Assembly: GCA_023423675.1 (NCBI GenBank)
Contig: JAFAFD010000150.1
Location: 1 to 5,163 of the forward strand
Direction: 5' to 3'
Length of the DNA stretch: 5,163 bases
Origin: Pseudomonadota bacterium
Lineage (GTDB): Bacteria > Pseudomonadota > Gammaproteobacteria > Xanthomonadales > Xanthomonadaceae
Shown here one piece after another: positions 5,160 through 5,163 of this stretch. Under the pieces are notes generated by a model that had not been told where the DNA came from, ran no database searches, and saw only the letters and a list, made by a program, of their open reading frames with translations. Position numbers and translations under genes: made by a program. The number at the start of each line of letters is the position of its first letter. Within the stretch, counting starts at the first letter, position 1.

Positions 5160-5163
5160 ACCC

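Noticed and set aside
1..5163. Mobile element, phage, CRISPR, toxin-antitoxin or other accessory system
   Set aside because: All genes are complete chromosomal-type families (apart from the one cut by the window edge), with uniform base composition, and no transposase, integrase, direct-repeat array or tRNA is seen.

Overview
The window is a stretch of ordinary, dense chromosome from a GC-rich gammaproteobacterium, most probably Stenotrophomonas (maltophilia group) or a close relative in the Xanthomonadaceae. The assignment rests on strong G/C bias at third codon positions, on SMAG-type palindromes ending in GTAG in the intergenic DNA, and on the character of the encoded proteins. It comes from reading the sequence, not from a database match.

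Layout, left to right: (1) the last 41 codons of an OmpR-family response regulator (1-126, +); (2) a 150-base gap with a cTTCGg hairpin and a perfect TATAAT; (3) its likely partner, a HAMP-containing sensor histidine kinase (277-1548, +); (4) a convergent junction (1549-1670) made almost entirely of three palindromes; (5) a secreted SGNH/GDSL-type hydrolase (1671-2372, -); (6) a 213-base divergent promoter region; (7) diacylglycerol kinase dgkA (2586-2981, +); (8) 33 bases later, a TerC-family membrane protein similar to E. coli YgdQ (3015-3764, +); (9) a GC-rich hairpin terminator and a second, GTAG-less copy of one palindrome; (10) a major facilitator transporter of the YdhP/AraJ type (3962-5122, +); (11) a final hairpin at the window edge.

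Functionally this is a cell-envelope neighbourhood: a signal-transduction pair, an exported esterase-like enzyme, a lipid-recycling kinase, a probable metal-ion membrane protein and an efflux-type transporter. Only dgkA and the TerC gene look clearly co-transcribed; the others appear to have their own promoters or are separated by hairpins. No mobile element, CRISPR array, RNA gene, phage gene or defence system is visible. The most interesting non-coding signal is a set of six hairpins sharing one geometry (8-bp perfect stem, 3-nt loop), including two exact copies of a 19-bp palindrome about 2.3 kb apart. I see no convincing new biological system here.
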